Origin: Streptomyces sp. CNH099
Lineage (GTDB): Bacteria; Actinomycetota; Actinomycetes; Streptomycetales; Streptomycetaceae
Reading direction: 5' to 3'
Length of the DNA stretch: 34,331 nt
NCBI GenBank assembly: GCA_000514715.1
Contig: AZWL01000046.1
Coordinates: 1 to 34,331, forward strand
Shown here: positions 6,473-15,237 of the stretch, piece by piece
Layout: each line of letters opens with the position of its first letter
How positions within the stretch are numbered: position 1 is the first letter of the stretch
Position numbers and translations under genes: made by a program
The notes under the pieces: generated by a model
What the model was told of the DNA's origin: nothing
Database searches by the model: none
The model's input: the letters and a program-made list of their open reading frames with translations, nothing else

Positions 6473-9310
6473 TCACCGCGCGGCGAGCGGGCCCAGGGCC
6501 GCGGGGAGTTCGCGGCGGGACGTGACGCCCAGCTTCGGGTACGCCTTGTACAGGTGATACTCCACCGTCCGCGGCGAGAGGAACAGCCGGGCCGCGATGT
6601 CGCGGCTGCTCGTGCCCTCCGCCGCCAGCCGGACGACCTGGAGTTCCTGCGGGGTCAGCCGGTCCGCCGGGTCCGGGGCCGTGGCGCGGGCGGCGGCCTG
6701 GACGTCGCCCGCCGCGCGGAGTTCCGCGCGGGCGCGGTCGGCCCAGGGGGCGGCGGGGAGGGCGTCGAAGAGCCGGAGCGCGGTGTGCAGGTGCGTACGG
6801 GCCTCGGTGCGGCGGCGTTCGCGGCGCAGGTGCTCGCCGAACAGCAGCTCCGTGCGGGCCTGTTCGAAGGGGCGGCCGGCGGGCTCGGCGTGCAGGCGCA
6901 CGGCCTCCGCGTACGCCGCCTCCGCGGCCGCCGGGGACGCCGCCCGCAGCGCCTCGTTGCGCAGGGCCACCGCGTGCGCCCACGGCTGCCCGGCCGCCGC
7001 CGCCCACGCCGCGAAGCGGCGGGCCGGCGCCTCGGCCCGCTCCGGGGCGCCGAGGCGGACCGCCGCCTCCACCTCGTCAGCCGTCGCGAACAGCAGCGCC
7101 GCGCTGTAGCGGGCGGCGCCCGCGCGGGCTTCCGCCAGCCGCGTGAGCACGTCCTCGTACCGGCCGAGCCCCAGGTCGAGGAGGGCCAGGGCGGTGATGC
7201 CGTAGTTGCCGCCGGCGTTCATGCCGGGGGTCACGAGGGCGCGGACGCGCTCCTCGTCGCCCGCGATCGCGGGGACGCGCGCCAGCAGGTTGTGCAGCCG
7301 CCAGATGCGCCGGGTCAGCCCGGTGTCGCGGGCGACGGCGGCGGCTTCGGCCACCGTCCGCTCGGCCTCGCGGTGGTCGCCGGCGTAGAGCTGCTGGCGG
7401 GCCAGGAGGTGCAGCAGGTACGGCAGCCGGCCGATGACGCCGTCGCCGCGGGCGTAGTCGATCTCTTCGGTGATCAGGGGCAGTTGCACGCGGTCGGGGA
7501 GGAGGGAGGCGGAGGAGATCGCCTGCAGCCGCGTCGGGCTGCCGACCGGTGCGTCGTCGAGCAGTTCGGCGACGAGCGGCAGCCCGCGGGCGTAGTCGTC
7601 CGCGGCCATGTGCGCCAGCCCGCGCACGGCGCGGTCCGCCCGCAGTGCTGCGCCCTCCCCGTCGGAACGGTCGTCCCCGTCGGAACGGTCGTCCTCGTCG
7701 GACCGGCCGTCCCCGTGCCGGCAGGCCCCGTCCCCGTCGTCCCTGCTCCCGCCGGTCCCCGCGCCCCGCTCCCCGTACAGCTCCAGCAGGTCCACCGCCC
7801 GGTGCAGCGCCGCGACGTCCCCGCCGAACCACGCGTACGTCGCCGCCGTCCGCAGCATCTCCCGCCCGCGGGCGGGCGCGTCGGGGGCGTGGTCGATGAG
7901 CAGCGCGGCGGCCTCGGCGGCGGCGTCCTCCTCGAAGAGCCAGAACGAGCGCACGTACGCCAGCTCCGCGCGCCGGTCCGCGTCCTGCGTCTGCTTGTAC
8001 GCCTCCTCCGCCAGCTGCGCCGCCCGCTCCGCGTGCCCCGCCTGCTGCGCGGCCCACGCCCCCGCCGTCAGCCGCCGCACGCGCACCTCCGGGTCCGGGG
8101 TGAGCCGGGCGGCCTCGGCGTAGGCGTCGGCGGCGGCGGCGGGGCCGCCGCGGGCCAGCGCGCGGCCGGCGTACCCCGCCAGCCCGGCGGCGACCTCCTC
8201 GTCGGGCCCCATCGCGGCCGACGCCAGGTGCCGGGCGCGGCAGTCGGGGTCGCCGGAGGTGCCGGCCAGCGCCTCGTGCACGGCGACGCGGCGGGCGAGC
8301 GGGGCGGCGGTGTAGGCGGCGGTACGGATCAGGGGGTGGCGGAACTCGACGTGCTCCCCGACGACGGCCACCAGCCCCTGCTGCTCCGCCGCCGCCAGGT
8401 CGGCGAGCCCGACGCCCAGCCGCTCGGCGGCGGCCATCATGTACCGCAGGGTGCTGCGGGAGTCGGCAGCGGCGATCAGCAGCATCAGCCGGGTGCGGTC
8501 CGGCAGCTCCAGCACCCGGCCGCGGTACGCGGCGAGCACCCGGTCGGCGGCGGGCAGCGGCTGCCCGGCGGCCTGCGGGCGGTCGGCGGCGGCCGGTCCG
8601 GAGGCGCCGAACTCGTGCAGCGCGAGCGGGTTGCCGAGGGATTCGCGCAGCACCCGGTCCCGTACCGCCGCGGGCACGTCGAGGCCGGCGAGCAGGGCCA
8701 GCGCGGCGTCGCGGCCGAGCCGGGGCAGCGTCAGCTGCGGCAGGCCGGCGGCGGGGAAGCCGGGGTCCTCGTCGGGCTGGGTGCCGCGGGCGGCGAACAG
8801 CAGCACGACGCGCTCGACGCCCAGCCGGCGGGCGGCGAACAGCAGCGCGTCGGCGGACGGTTCGTCGATCCACTGCGCGTCGTCCACCAGGCACAGCACC
8901 GGCGCGTCCTCGGCCGCCTCGGCGAGCAGCGACAGCACCGCGAGCCCGACGAGGAACCGGTTGTGCCCGGCGGCGGTGCCGGTGCCGACCGCCGCGTCCA
9001 GCGCGTCGGCCTGCGGCCGCGGCAGCCGGCCGGCGCGGTCGAGCACGGGCCGCAGCAGCTGGTGCAGCGCGGCGAACGCGAGCCCCCGCTCGGCCTCCCA
9101 GCCGACCGCGCGCAGCACGGTGAAGTCGCGCCGCCGCGCCTCGTCCTCGGCGTGCCCGAGCAGCGACGACTTGCCGATGCCGGCTTCGCCGCGGAGCACG
9201 AGGCTCTGGCCGCGGCCGTCCGCGGCGGCGGCGATCAGCGCGTCGAGCCGGGCCAGCTCCTGCTCACGCCCGTACAGATCCATCCGGTTCATCCGGTTCA
9301 TCCGGTCCAC
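6473..9310 (-). CDS. Large LuxR-family (LAL-type) ATP-binding transcriptional regulator
   Basis: About 945 residues. An AAA/NB-ARC-like ATPase lies at the N-terminus: Walker A GEAGIGKSS at 41-49 and Walker B-like VLCLVDDAQWID near 150. A long helical, TPR-like middle contains an Asp/Gly/Arg-rich insert near residue 530. The C-terminal LuxR helix-turn-helix reads LTPQELQVVRLAAEGTSSRD, ending at the last ~15 residues. This is the architecture of MalT/PikD-like activators, often found near specialised-metabolite genes; no such cluster is visible here. The start is ambiguous: GTG 9310, or ATG at 9301, 9292 or 9283, since the N-terminus MDRMNRMNRM is encoded by a 9-bp repeat. No ribosome-binding site settles it. 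Confidence 0.87.
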   Translation of the reverse strand: MDRMNRMNRMDLYGREQELARLDALIAAAADGRGQSLVLRGEAGIGKSSLLGHAEDEARRRDFTVLRAVGWEAERGLAFAALHQLLRPVLDRAGRLPRPQADALDAAVGTGTAAGHNRFLVGLAVLSLLAEAAEDAPVLCLVDDAQWIDEPSADALLFAARRLGVERVVLLFAARGTQPDEDPGFPAAGLPQLTLPRLGRDAALALLAGLDVPAAVRDRVLRESLGNPLALHEFGASGPAAADRPQAAGQPLPAADRVLAAYRGRVLELPDRTRLMLLIAAADSRSTLRYMMAAAERLGVGLADLAAAEQQGLVAVVGEHVEFRHPLIRTAAYTAAPLARRVAVHEALAGTSGDPDCRARHLASAAMGPDEEVAAGLAGYAGRALARGGPAAAADAYAEAARLTPDPEVRVRRLTAGAWAAQQAGHAERAAQLAEEAYKQTQDADRRAELAYVRSFWLFEEDAAAEAAALLIDHAPDAPARGREMLRTAATYAWFGGDVAALHRAVDLLELYGERGAGTGGSRDDGDGACRHGDGRSDEDDRSDGDDRSDGEGAALRADRAVRGLAHMAADDYARGLPLVAELLDDAPVGSPTRLQAISSASLLPDRVQLPLITEEIDYARGDGVIGRLPYLLHLLARQQLYAGDHREAERTVAEAAAVARDTGLTRRIWRLHNLLARVPAIAGDEERVRALVTPGMNAGGNYGITALALLDLGLGRYEDVLTRLAEARAGAARYSAALLFATADEVEAAVRLGAPERAEAPARRFAAWAAAAGQPWAHAVALRNEALRAASPAAAEAAYAEAVRLHAEPAGRPFEQARTELLFGEHLRRERRRTEARTHLHTALRLFDALPAAPWADRARAELRAAGDVQAAARATAPDPADRLTPQELQVVRLAAEGTSSRDIAARLFLSPRTVEYHLYKAYPKLGVTSRRELPAALGPLAAR
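7664..7718. repeat. 18-bp tandem repeat inside the LAL regulator gene
   Basis: About three units of CGTCGGAACGGTCGTCCC, the last diverged, encode the acidic SDGDDRSD stretch on the minus strand. Unit length is a multiple of three, so copy-number change keeps the frame. It lies in a low-complexity insert between helical repeats. Confidence 0.6.
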
Positions 9311-9403
9311 ACCTACGTGGGAGGGTCGGCGGCACGGTTCACGTATACGAGTACCGAAGCGCTACGGATCCGGCGGGCATTCCCCGGTTCGTACGTTCGA
9401 CGC

Positions 9404-10525
9404 ATGACGAACGCACTCTTCGAACCCGTCCGCATCGGCCGCCTCGACCTCCCGCACCGGCTGGCGATGGCGCCGATGACCCGCTCCCGGGCCACCGCGG
9501 ACAGCGGTCTGGTGTCCGCGCTGACGGCTGAGTACTACGAGCAGCGGGCCGGCGCCGCGCTGATTATCACCGAGGGCACCCAGCCCAGCGTGCGCGGCCA
9601 GGGCTACATCCAGACCCCCGGCATCCACACCGCCGCGCAGGTCGAGGCCTGGCGGCAGGTGACCGACCGGGTGCACGCCGCGGGGGGCCGGATCTTCCTG
9701 CAGCTGCTGCACACCGGCCGCGTCGGCCACCCGTACCTCTACCCGGACGGCGGGCTGCCCGAGGCTCCGTCGGCCGTGGCCTCCGGCGAGTCGCTGTTCA
9801 CCGTCGACCGGGGGATGCTGCCGCATCCGGTGCCGCGCGAGCTGACCGCCGGTGACATCGGCGAGATCGTCCGGGACTTCGCGGCCGGCGCCCGCAACGC
9901 CGTCGAGGCGGGCTTCGACGGCGTCGAGCTGCACGGCGCCAACGGCTACCTCATCCACCAGTTCCTCTCCGGCAACTCCAACCTCCGCACCGACGCCTAC
10001 GGCGGCCCGGCGGAGAACCGCGCGCGCTTCGCCGTCGAGGCCGTCCGGGCGGTCAGCGAGGCGATCGGCGCGGACCGCACCGCGCTGCGCATCTCGCCCG
10101 GCAACGACGCCAACGGCGTCGCCGAGACCGACACGGCCGAGCTGTACGCGGCGCTGCTGTCGGCGCTCGCCCCGTATCCGCTGGCCTACCTGCACATCCT
10201 GGAGGCCCACCCGGGGCTGCGCCCCGTGACCGAGCAGGTACGCCGCGACTGGGCCGGCCCGCTGGTGCTGAACTCCGCGCACCACGGCGGCGGCGACCCG
10301 GTGGCGGACGCGGAGCAGCTGGTCGCGGCGGGCACGGCGGACGTCGTCGCCCTCGGCGCGCGCTGGCTGGCCAACCCCGACCTGCCCGCCCGCGCCCGGG
10401 CCGGCGGCCCGTACAACGAGGCCGACGAGGCCACGTACTACGGCGGCGACCACCGCGGCTACACGGACTACCCGGTGCTCGCGCAGCCGGCTCCCGCCGC
10501 CGCTCCCGCCGCCGCCCGCGGCTGA
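9404..10525 (+). CDS. Old Yellow Enzyme family alkene reductase (NemA-like)
   Basis: 373 residues, typical of NemA-like enzymes. FMN/substrate motifs are visible: MAPMTRSRA near residue 22, LQLLHTGRVGH near 99, HGANGYLIHQFLSGNSN at about 177-193 (His177/Asn180 pair) and a C-terminal LGARWLANPDLP phosphate-binding segment. It reduces activated C=C bonds (enones, maleimides, nitro-olefins) with NADPH; the physiological substrate is unknown. The ATG at 9404 lies 6 nt after TACGTT (9392-9397), a leaderless layout; no ribosome-binding site is present. It is divergent from the LAL regulator, with 93 bp between them. Confidence 0.9.
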   Translation: MTNALFEPVRIGRLDLPHRLAMAPMTRSRATADSGLVSALTAEYYEQRAGAALIITEGTQPSVRGQGYIQTPGIHTAAQVEAWRQVTDRVHAAGGRIFLQLLHTGRVGHPYLYPDGGLPEAPSAVASGESLFTVDRGMLPHPVPRELTAGDIGEIVRDFAAGARNAVEAGFDGVELHGANGYLIHQFLSGNSNLRTDAYGGPAENRARFAVEAVRAVSEAIGADRTALRISPGNDANGVAETDTAELYAALLSALAPYPLAYLHILEAHPGLRPVTEQVRRDWAGPLVLNSAHHGGGDPVADAEQLVAAGTADVVALGARWLANPDLPARARAGGPYNEADEATYYGGDHRGYTDYPVLAQPAPAAAPAAARG

Positions 10526-10590
10526 CCCGCGGCCGGGCGGACGGACGGGCTGACGGGCGGACGGACCGCCTGGTCGGGGGGCTGCGGCGG

Positions 10591-10625
10591 CGATGCGCGA
10601 CAATTCGACTGTCGCAGTCGCATCG
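10591..10625 (+). promoter_or_regulatory. Hairpin in the purC upstream region
   Basis: CGATGCG and CGACA (10591-10602) pair with TGTCG (10610-10614) and CGCATCG (10619-10625), with a 7-nt loop and a 4-nt bulge CAGT. It ends 12 bp before the purC ribosome-binding site. It could be a transcript leader hairpin or a protein-binding inverted repeat. Confidence 0.45.
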
Positions 10626-10646
10626 GCCAAGCCCCCGGAGGGATCC

Positions 10647-11564
10647 GTGCCCGGTTTCGTGGAGAAGCCCCAGCCCGTACACGTGCCCGGCCTCGTGCAC
10701 CTGCACACCGGCAAGGTCCGCGACCTGTACGAGGACGACGCCGGCCGGCTCGTGATGGTCGCCGGCGACCGGATCTCCGCGTACGACTGGGTGCTCCCCA
10801 CCGAGATCCCCGACAAGGGCCGCATCCTGACCCGGCTGTCGCTGTGGTGGTTCGAGCGCGTCGCCGACCTCGTGCCGCACCACGTGCTCTCCACCGAGCT
10901 GCCCGAGGGCGCCCCCGCCGACTGGGCGGGGCGCGTCCTGGTGTGCCGGCCGCTGCGGATGACGCCGGTGGAGTGCGTGGCCCGCGGCTATCTGACCGGC
11001 TCGGGGCTCGCGGAGTACGCGGAGTCCGGCGCGGTGTGCGGCGTCGAGCTGCCCCCGGGGCTCACCGACGCCTCGGCGCTGCCCGCGCCCGTCTTCACGC
11101 CGGCGACGAAGGCGGAGGTGGGGGAGCACGACGAGAACGTCACGTACGAGGAGGTGGTCCGCCGCGTCGGCCCGGAGGTCGCGGCGGACCTGCGGCGGGT
11201 GACGCTGGCGGTGTACGGGCGCGGGCGGGACGTCGCGCGGGAGCGGGGGCTGATCCTGGCGGACACGAAGTTCGAGTTCGGCTACACCGGCGACGCGGTC
11301 GGCGAGGGCGAGCTGGTCCTCGCCGACGAGGTGCTGACACCGGACTCCTCCCGCTTCTGGGCCCTCGACGGCTGGCTGCCGGGCCGCCCGCAGCCGTCCT
11401 TCGACAAGCAGTACGTACGCGACTGGCTGACCTCCGCCGAGTCCGGCTGGGACCGGCACGGCGAGGCCCCGCCGCCGGAGCTGCCGGCGGAGGTGGTGGC
11501 GCGTACGCGCGCGAAGTACGTGGAGGTGTACGAGCGGCTGACGGGGGAGCGCTGGGACTCCTGA
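10647..11564 (+). CDS. purC: Phosphoribosylaminoimidazole-succinocarboxamide synthase
   Basis: About 305 residues. It joins CAIR and aspartate with ATP to make SAICAR in de novo purine synthesis. SAICAR-synthetase signatures are clear: HTGKVRDLYE near residue 20, MVAGDRISAYDWVLP near 37, RPLRMTPVECVARGYLTGSG at about 101-120 and LILADTKFEFG near 210, followed by DEVLTPDSSRFW. I chose GTG at 10647 because GGAGG (10637-10641) sits five nt before it; an upstream ATG at 10593 would run through the hairpin and adds unrelated residues. No other pur gene is in the window, so it seems to be a single-gene unit here. It is convergent with the TetR gene at 11598. Confidence 0.95.
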   Translation: MPGFVEKPQPVHVPGLVHLHTGKVRDLYEDDAGRLVMVAGDRISAYDWVLPTEIPDKGRILTRLSLWWFERVADLVPHHVLSTELPEGAPADWAGRVLVCRPLRMTPVECVARGYLTGSGLAEYAESGAVCGVELPPGLTDASALPAPVFTPATKAEVGEHDENVTYEEVVRRVGPEVAADLRRVTLAVYGRGRDVARERGLILADTKFEFGYTGDAVGEGELVLADEVLTPDSSRFWALDGWLPGRPQPSFDKQYVRDWLTSAESGWDRHGEAPPPELPAEVVARTRAKYVEVYERLTGERWDS

Positions 11565-11590
11565 GCGCCCGGCTCCCGGGTCCCCCGCGC

Positions 11591-11606
11591 GGCGGCGCTA
11601 GCCGCC
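11591..11606. terminator. Hairpin between convergent purC and TetR genes
   Basis: GGCGGC, GCTA, GCCGCC forms a 6-bp stem with a 4-nt loop and includes the TetR stop codon (11598-11600). It is a likely bidirectional stop of the GC-rich, U-poor type. Confidence 0.4.
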
Positions 11607-12332
11607 CGGCTGCTGCGGCGGCGCGGGCTGCTGCGGCGACGCAGGCGGCGGGGGCGACGCGGGCGATGCGGGCGGCGGGAACGGGGGCGGCGGGGTGGCC
11701 GTCAGGTGGTGCTCCACGATCGGTGCCAGCCGCCGGATCAGGTCCTCCGGCTCCGCCGAGGCCATCGGCTCCAGCCTGACGATGTAGCGCAGCATCGCCG
11801 TCCCCACCAGCTGCGCCACCGCCAGCTCGACGCGCATCTCGGCGTCCGGCCGCGACAGCGACGGCGTGACCCGGTGCAGCAGGTTGCGCGTGACGATGCG
11901 GCGGAAGATGGCGGCGGCCGTGTCGTTGCTGACGGCGGAGCGGATGACGGCCAGTAAAGGCTCCCGCGACAGCCGGTTCTCCCAGACGCCGAAGAAGAAG
12001 CGGGTCATGCGCTCGCCGGCGCCTTCCTCCGGCCCGGCGACGACGAGTTCCGGTATGGCCATGGCGGGCGCGAAGGCGACTTCGAGCGCGGCCTCGAAGA
12101 CCTGCTCCTTGGTGCCGAAGTAGTGGTGGACCAGCGCCGGGTCGACCCCCGCGGACTTGGCGATGCCGCGGATGGAGGTCTGGTCGTAGCCGCGCTCGGC
12201 GAACTCCCTGCGGGCCGTCGTCAGGATCCGGTCCCGGGTGCCCGGCCCGTCCTCGACGGCGCCGCGCCGCGGCCGGCCCCGGCGCCGTTTGGGAGGGTCG
12301 CCCGCGGCTTGCCCGGCCGGCCCGGCTCTCAT
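11598..12332 (-). CDS. TetR/AcrR family regulator with proline-rich tail
   Basis: 244 residues. A basic stretch PKRRRGRPRRG (about 14-24), AT-hook-like, precedes the TetR helix-turn-helix at about 31-78 (TSIRGIAKSAGVDPALVHHYFGTKEQVFE). The C-terminal regulatory domain resembles the common actinobacterial type with NDTAAAIFRRIVTRNLL. The last ~35 residues are almost only Pro, Ala, Ser and Gln and look disordered. ATG 12332 follows the upstream stop by 7 bp, with GAGGA overlapping that stop, so translation is coupled to the isomerase gene. It is the last gene of a three-gene leftward unit. Target genes are not evident. Confidence 0.87.
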   Translation of the reverse strand: MRAGPAGQAAGDPPKRRRGRPRRGAVEDGPGTRDRILTTARREFAERGYDQTSIRGIAKSAGVDPALVHHYFGTKEQVFEAALEVAFAPAMAIPELVVAGPEEGAGERMTRFFFGVWENRLSREPLLAVIRSAVSNDTAAAIFRRIVTRNLLHRVTPSLSRPDAEMRVELAVAQLVGTAMLRYIVRLEPMASAEPEDLIRRLAPIVEHHLTATPPPPFPPPASPASPPPPASPQQPAPPQQPGG

Positions 12333-12339
12333 CCCGTCC

Positions 12340-13317
12340 TCATGACGACGCGCCCCGCGGCACCGGCGCGGCGAGGTGGAGCCGGGTGAACGCCAGCGAC
12401 TCCGCGAGGTCCGACTCGCGCTCCGCCGCCGACATCGCCCGCCGGGTGTTGATCTCCACGACGACCTGCCCGCCGAACCCGCGCGCCGCCAGCCGCTCCA
12501 GCATCCCGGCGCAGGGCTGGTTGCCGCGGCCGGGCACCAGGTGCTCGTCCTTGCCGGAGCCGGAGCCGTCGGCCAGGTGCACGTGGCACAGCCGGTCGCC
12601 CATGCGGTCGGCCATCTCCAGCGCGTCGTTGCGGGCGGTGGCGGTGTGCGAGAGGTCGAGGGTGTGGTGGCGGTAGTCCTCGTCGGTGACGTCCCAGCCG
12701 GGCGCGTACGCGAGCATCTCCTTCTCGCGGTAGCGCCAGGGGTACATGTTCTCCACGGCGAACTGCACGGCGGTCTCGTCGGCCATGCGCCAGATGCCGC
12801 GGACGAACTCGCGCGCGTAGCCGCGCTGCCAGCGGAACGGCGGGTGCACCACGACGGTCTCGGCGCCCAGCCGCTCGGCGGCCGACCGCGCGCGGCGCAG
12901 CTTCTCCCACGGGTCGCGCGACCACACCCGCTGCGTGATCAGCAGGCACGGCGCGTGGATGGCGAGCACCGGTACGCCGTGGTGGTCGGAGAGCCGGCGC
13001 AGCGCCTCGATGTCCTGGCTGACGGGGTCGGTCCAGACCATGACCTCCACGCCGTCGTAGCCGAGGCGGGCGGCGGTCTCGAAGGCGGTCGCGGTCGACT
13101 CCGGGTAGACGGAGGCCGTGGACAGGGTGACCCGGGCGTCCGGCACCCGGACCCCGGGGGCGCCGCCGCGGGGCTCGGCGGCACCGGCACCGCCGCCCCC
13201 GGCGGTCACGCCGGTGCCGGTGCCGGTTCGCGTTTCGGTCGCGTCGCCCACGTCCGTTTGACCGGCTTCGCCGGTTTCGTCGTGTTCGTCGATCCGGGAA
13301 CGGGATGCTCCTGCCAC
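12340..13317 (-). CDS. Sugar phosphate isomerase/epimerase-like TIM-barrel protein
   Basis: 325 residues if started at GTG 13317. Residues ~60-325 form a xylose-isomerase-like TIM barrel (PF01261): STASVYPESTATAFETAARL, then HAPCLLITQRVW, VVVHPPFRWQRGYAREF, the metal-site segment ENMYPWRYREKEM, LDLSHTATAR and HVHLADGSGSGKDEHLVPG. The actual substrate is unknown. Residues 1-57 are low-complexity (Thr/Gly/Glu/Asp), so the true start could be an internal GTG near 13153. Supporting 13317, TACCCT (13329-13324) lies exactly 6 nt before it, like other leaderless starts in this window. It follows the Ppx gene by 38 bp. Confidence 0.8.
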   Translation of the reverse strand: MAGASRSRIDEHDETGEAGQTDVGDATETRTGTGTGVTAGGGGAGAAEPRGGAPGVRVPDARVTLSTASVYPESTATAFETAARLGYDGVEVMVWTDPVSQDIEALRRLSDHHGVPVLAIHAPCLLITQRVWSRDPWEKLRRARSAAERLGAETVVVHPPFRWQRGYAREFVRGIWRMADETAVQFAVENMYPWRYREKEMLAYAPGWDVTDEDYRHHTLDLSHTATARNDALEMADRMGDRLCHVHLADGSGSGKDEHLVPGRGNQPCAGMLERLAARGFGGQVVVEINTRRAMSAAERESDLAESLAFTRLHLAAPVPRGASS

Positions 13318-13355
13318 GGAGACAGGGTACGCGGCCTTGCGCGTGGCCCGCGGCG

Positions 13356-14282
13356 TCACGGCATCTGGTCCAGCCGCTTCAGGATGATCCCCTCGCGCAG
13401 CGCCCACGGACAGATCTCCACCGTGTCCACCCCGAACAGGTCCATCGACCCCTCCGCCACCAGCGCCCCCGCGAGCAACTGCCGCGCCCGGCCCTCCGAC
13501 ACCCCCGGCAGCTCCACGCGCTCCGCCACCGGCATCGCCGCCAGCCGCGGCACCCACTCCTCCAGCGACTTCGCCGTCAGCGACCGCTGCGTGTACAGCC
13601 CCTCCGCGGAGCGGGCCGCGCCCGCGATCCGCGCCAGCTGCCGGTACGTCTTGGACGTCGCCACCACCCGGTCCGGTTCCCCGAGCCGGCTGAACTCGCT
13701 GACGACCCGGGCGATCTGCGCGCGTACGTAGCGCCGCAGCGCCCGCACGTCGTCGGCGTCGGGCGGGTCGCCCGGCAGCCAGGAGGTCGTCAGCCGGCCC
13801 GCGCCCAGCGGCAGCGAGACCGCCTTGTCGGGGTCCTCGTCGATCCCGTACGCGATCTCCAGCGAGCCGCCGCCGATGTCCAGGACCAGCAGCTTCCCCG
13901 CCGACCAGCCGAACCAGCGGCGCGCGGCCAGGAACGTCAGCCGGGCCTCCTCCTCGCCGGTCAGCACGGTGAGCTTGACGCCCGTCTCGTCCGCGACCCG
14001 CGCGAGCACGGACTCGGCGTTCGCCGCCTCGCGGACCGCGGAGGTGGCGAACGGCAGCACGTCCTCCGCGCCCTTGTCCTCGGACACCTGCAGCGCCTCG
14101 TGCACGGTGCCGATCAGCCGCTCCACCCCGTCGTCGCCGATCGCGCCCTCCTCGTCGAGGAGTTCGGCGAGACGCAGGTCCGCCTTGTGCGAGTACGCGG
14201 GCAGCGGACGGGCACCGGGGTGCGCGTCCACCACGAGCAGGTGCACCGTGTTCGATCCCACATCGAGAACGCCGAGTCGCAT
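13356..14282 (-). CDS. Ppx/GppA family exopolyphosphatase/guanosine pentaphosphatase
   Basis: 308 residues, the short actinobacterial form with only the two actin-like ATPase subdomains. Motifs are LDVGSNTVHLLVVD at 6-19, FATSAVREA near 78-86, GEEEARLTFLAA at 109-120 and LVLDIGGGSLEIAYG near 132-146. The family hydrolyses polyphosphate and/or pppGpp; short forms vary in activity, so I do not assign ppx or gppA. It is first in the leftward unit Ppx, isomerase, TetR. ATG 14282 has no good ribosome-binding site; TAGCGT lies 8 nt upstream. It is divergent from the cysteine-rich gene, with only 46 bp shared. Confidence 0.9.
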   Translation of the reverse strand: MRLGVLDVGSNTVHLLVVDAHPGARPLPAYSHKADLRLAELLDEEGAIGDDGVERLIGTVHEALQVSEDKGAEDVLPFATSAVREAANAESVLARVADETGVKLTVLTGEEEARLTFLAARRWFGWSAGKLLVLDIGGGSLEIAYGIDEDPDKAVSLPLGAGRLTTSWLPGDPPDADDVRALRRYVRAQIARVVSEFSRLGEPDRVVATSKTYRQLARIAGAARSAEGLYTQRSLTAKSLEEWVPRLAAMPVAERVELPGVSEGRARQLLAGALVAEGSMDLFGVDTVEICPWALREGIILKRLDQMP

Positions 14283-14328
14283 AACGGGCAACGCTAGCGC
14301 CTCGGCGCGCGGCCGTACGCTGGGTCCC

Positions 14329-15237
14329 GTGAGCAAGAGGAAGAAACAGGGCAAAGCGCAAGCCGACTCGGGCGCCGTACGCGAGAATGCCGCCCCCGAG
14401 CCCGCCGTCCCCGAAGCCGCCCCGCCCGCGGCCTCCGCGCCCGGGGCCGCCCCGCCCGCGGCCCCCGCGGCCGCGGCGCCCGCCCGGGCGGAGGAGGTCG
14501 GGCTGGACTTCGCCCGCGCGTGGGTGGACTTCCCCGACCCCGCCGACGACGAGCAGGTCTTCCGCTGCGACCTGACGTGGCTGACGTCACGCTGGTCGTG
14601 CATCTTCGGCAGCGGCTGCCGGGGAATCGACGCGGCCGGGCCCGACGACGGCTGCTGCACGCTCGGCGCGCACTTCTCCGACAAGGACGACGAGAAACGG
14701 GTCGCCCGGCACGTCCGCCGGCTCACGCCCGAGCTGTGGCAGTACCACGACGAGGGCCGCAGCCGGGGCGGCTGGATCGAGACCGACGAGGACGGCGAAC
14801 GCAAGACGCGCCGGGTCGACGGCGCCTGCGTCTTCCACAACCGGCCCGGCTTCCCCGGCGGCACCGGCTGCGCGCTGCACCTGCTGGCGCTGCGGGAGGG
14901 CCGCGAGCCGCTGGAGACCAAGCCGGACGTGTGCTGGCAGCTGCCGGTGCGGCGCTCGTACGAGTGGGTGACGCGCCCGGACGACACGAAGGTGCTGGTG
15001 GTCTCGATCGGCGAGTACGACCGCAGGGGCTGGGGCCCGGGCGGGCACGACCTGCACTGGTGGTGCACGTCGGCGCCGTCGGCGCACGGCGGGGGCCGGC
15101 CGGTGTACGTGTCGTACCGGCCGGAGCTGGTCGAGCTGATGGGGCCGAAGGCGTACGACCGGCTGGCGGAGCTGTGCGAGGAGCGGCTGCGCGGGGCGGA
15201 GCACGGGGCACTGCCGGCGCCGCACCCGGCGGACTGA
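14329..15237 (+). CDS. Cysteine-rich protein of unknown function with disordered N-terminus
   Basis: 302 residues. Residues 1-55 are Lys-rich, then Ala/Pro-rich, and probably disordered. The rest carries conserved-looking cysteines: Cys80, Cys91, Cys97, a Cys109-Cys110 pair, Cys167, Cys181, Cys202 and Cys246, with His residues near them (GAHFSD, CVFHNRPG, CALHLLAL). The layout recalls YkgJ or DUF3109-like zinc/iron-chelating proteins, which I offer only as a resemblance. There is no signal peptide or membrane helix. GTG 14329 lies 7 nt after TACGCT, with no ribosome-binding site, so the transcript is probably leaderless. It is divergent from the Ppx gene. Confidence 0.75.
   Translation: MSKRKKQGKAQADSGAVRENAAPEPAVPEAAPPAASAPGAAPPAAPAAAAPARAEEVGLDFARAWVDFPDPADDEQVFRCDLTWLTSRWSCIFGSGCRGIDAAGPDDGCCTLGAHFSDKDDEKRVARHVRRLTPELWQYHDEGRSRGGWIETDEDGERKTRRVDGACVFHNRPGFPGGTGCALHLLALREGREPLETKPDVCWQLPVRRSYEWVTRPDDTKVLVVSIGEYDRRGWGPGGHDLHWWCTSAPSAHGGGRPVYVSYRPELVELMGPKAYDRLAELCEERLRGAEHGALPAPHPAD

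Noticed and set aside
6554..9403. Very long open frame on the plus strand opposite the LAL regulator, in frame with the OYE gene
   Set aside because: It is the antisense shadow of a clear regulator gene; only the part from ATG 9404 has a recognisable protein.
10593..10646. Upstream ATG as purC start
   Set aside because: It would translate through the hairpin and ribosome-binding site region, and the added residues do not match the family; GTG 10647 has a well-placed GGAGG.
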